In this document: piece after piece, positions 6,154-6,194 of the stretch
Position numbering within the stretch: the first letter of the stretch is position 1
How the letters are laid out: every line of letters begins with the position of its first letter
Assembly: GCA_947474415.1 (NCBI GenBank)
Contig: CANJKD010000164.1
Location: forward strand, 1 to 6,194
Direction: 5' to 3'
DNA: 6,194 bases
Source of the DNA: Burkholderiales bacterium
Lineage (GTDB): Bacteria > Pseudomonadota > Gammaproteobacteria > Burkholderiales > Burkholderiaceae_C
Position numbers and translations under genes: made by a program
The notes under the pieces: model-generated
The model's database searches: none
What the model saw: only the letters and a program-made list of their open reading frames with translations
What the model was told of the DNA's origin: nothing

Positions 6154-6194
6154 TCAGCCGTTACGCCGCGTCAACGGCAGCGCCGACATCTCCC
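6154..6194 (-). CDS. Possible 3' end of an unidentified upstream gene (edge fragment)
   Basis: On the minus strand one frame is open from the window edge and ends at TGA 6156-6154, encoding EMSALPLTRRNG at its C-terminus. Its codons almost all end in G or C, as in the real genes of this window, which makes this frame more credible than the alternative that ends at TAA 6163-6161 (GDVGAAVDAA). The fragment is too short to identify. From oxidase clusters elsewhere I would expect ctaG (Cox11) or a small DUF2970 protein here, but nothing in these few residues shows it. It lies 28 bases ahead of ctaE, consistent with one operon. Confidence 0.25.
   Translation of the reverse strand, partial: EMSALPLTRRNG

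Noticed and set aside
1..6194. Possible novel defence, mobile or CRISPR-type system
   Set aside because: No direct repeats, terminal inverted repeats, transposase, integrase, nuclease or toxin-like gene was found, and composition looks uniform. All genes but one unnamed and one small membrane protein belong to known housekeeping families.

Overview
The window is a GC-rich stretch of chromosome that looks like a betaproteobacterium, most likely Burkholderiales. Two things suggest this. The sigma-32 gene carries a beta-type spacer after its RpoH box, and sigma-32 sits tail to tail with an aa3-type cytochrome c oxidase assembly cluster. The taxonomic placement rests on remembered protein similarity and gene order, not on a search.

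Layout from left to right. Bases 2-682 (+) are the 3' part of rpoH, the heat-shock sigma factor; its start lies outside the window. A rho-independent hairpin follows at 708-732. The rest is mostly on the minus strand. Read in transcription order (right to left) it holds: a possible 3' tail of an unidentified gene at the right edge; ctaE/coxC (cytochrome oxidase subunit III, 5241-6125) with its own terminator at 5191-5219; then, after a small gene on the opposite strand (twin-transmembrane DUF2909-like protein, 4954-5175 +), a tight five-gene block of SURF1 (4186-4923), an unnamed membrane-anchored CxxxC protein (3507-4232), ctaA heme A synthase (2332-3507), ctaB heme O synthase (1384-2310) and an SCO1/SenC copper chaperone lipoprotein (752-1357).

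The genes form one pathway. CtaB farnesylates protoheme to heme O, and CtaA oxidises heme O to heme A. SURF1 helps place heme a in subunit I. SCO supplies copper to the CuA site of subunit II. Subunit III is a structural part of the finished oxidase. Junctions inside the five-gene block are very short (47-base overlap, 1-base TGATG overlap, 21 bases, 26 bases), as expected for a translationally coupled operon. The terminator behind ctaE and a plausible sigma-70-like promoter at 4944-4972 suggest that the assembly block can be transcribed separately from the structural genes.

No mobile element, CRISPR array, tRNA, rRNA, phage gene or defence system was seen. The order SURF1 - unnamed protein - ctaA - ctaB - sco is known from other proteobacteria (I recall the same order in Pseudomonas aeruginosa), so this is mostly a conventional region. 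The parts that deserve attention are the uncharacterised CxxxC protein, the small opposite-strand gene with its very tight divergent promoter region, and the lipoprotein form of the SCO protein.
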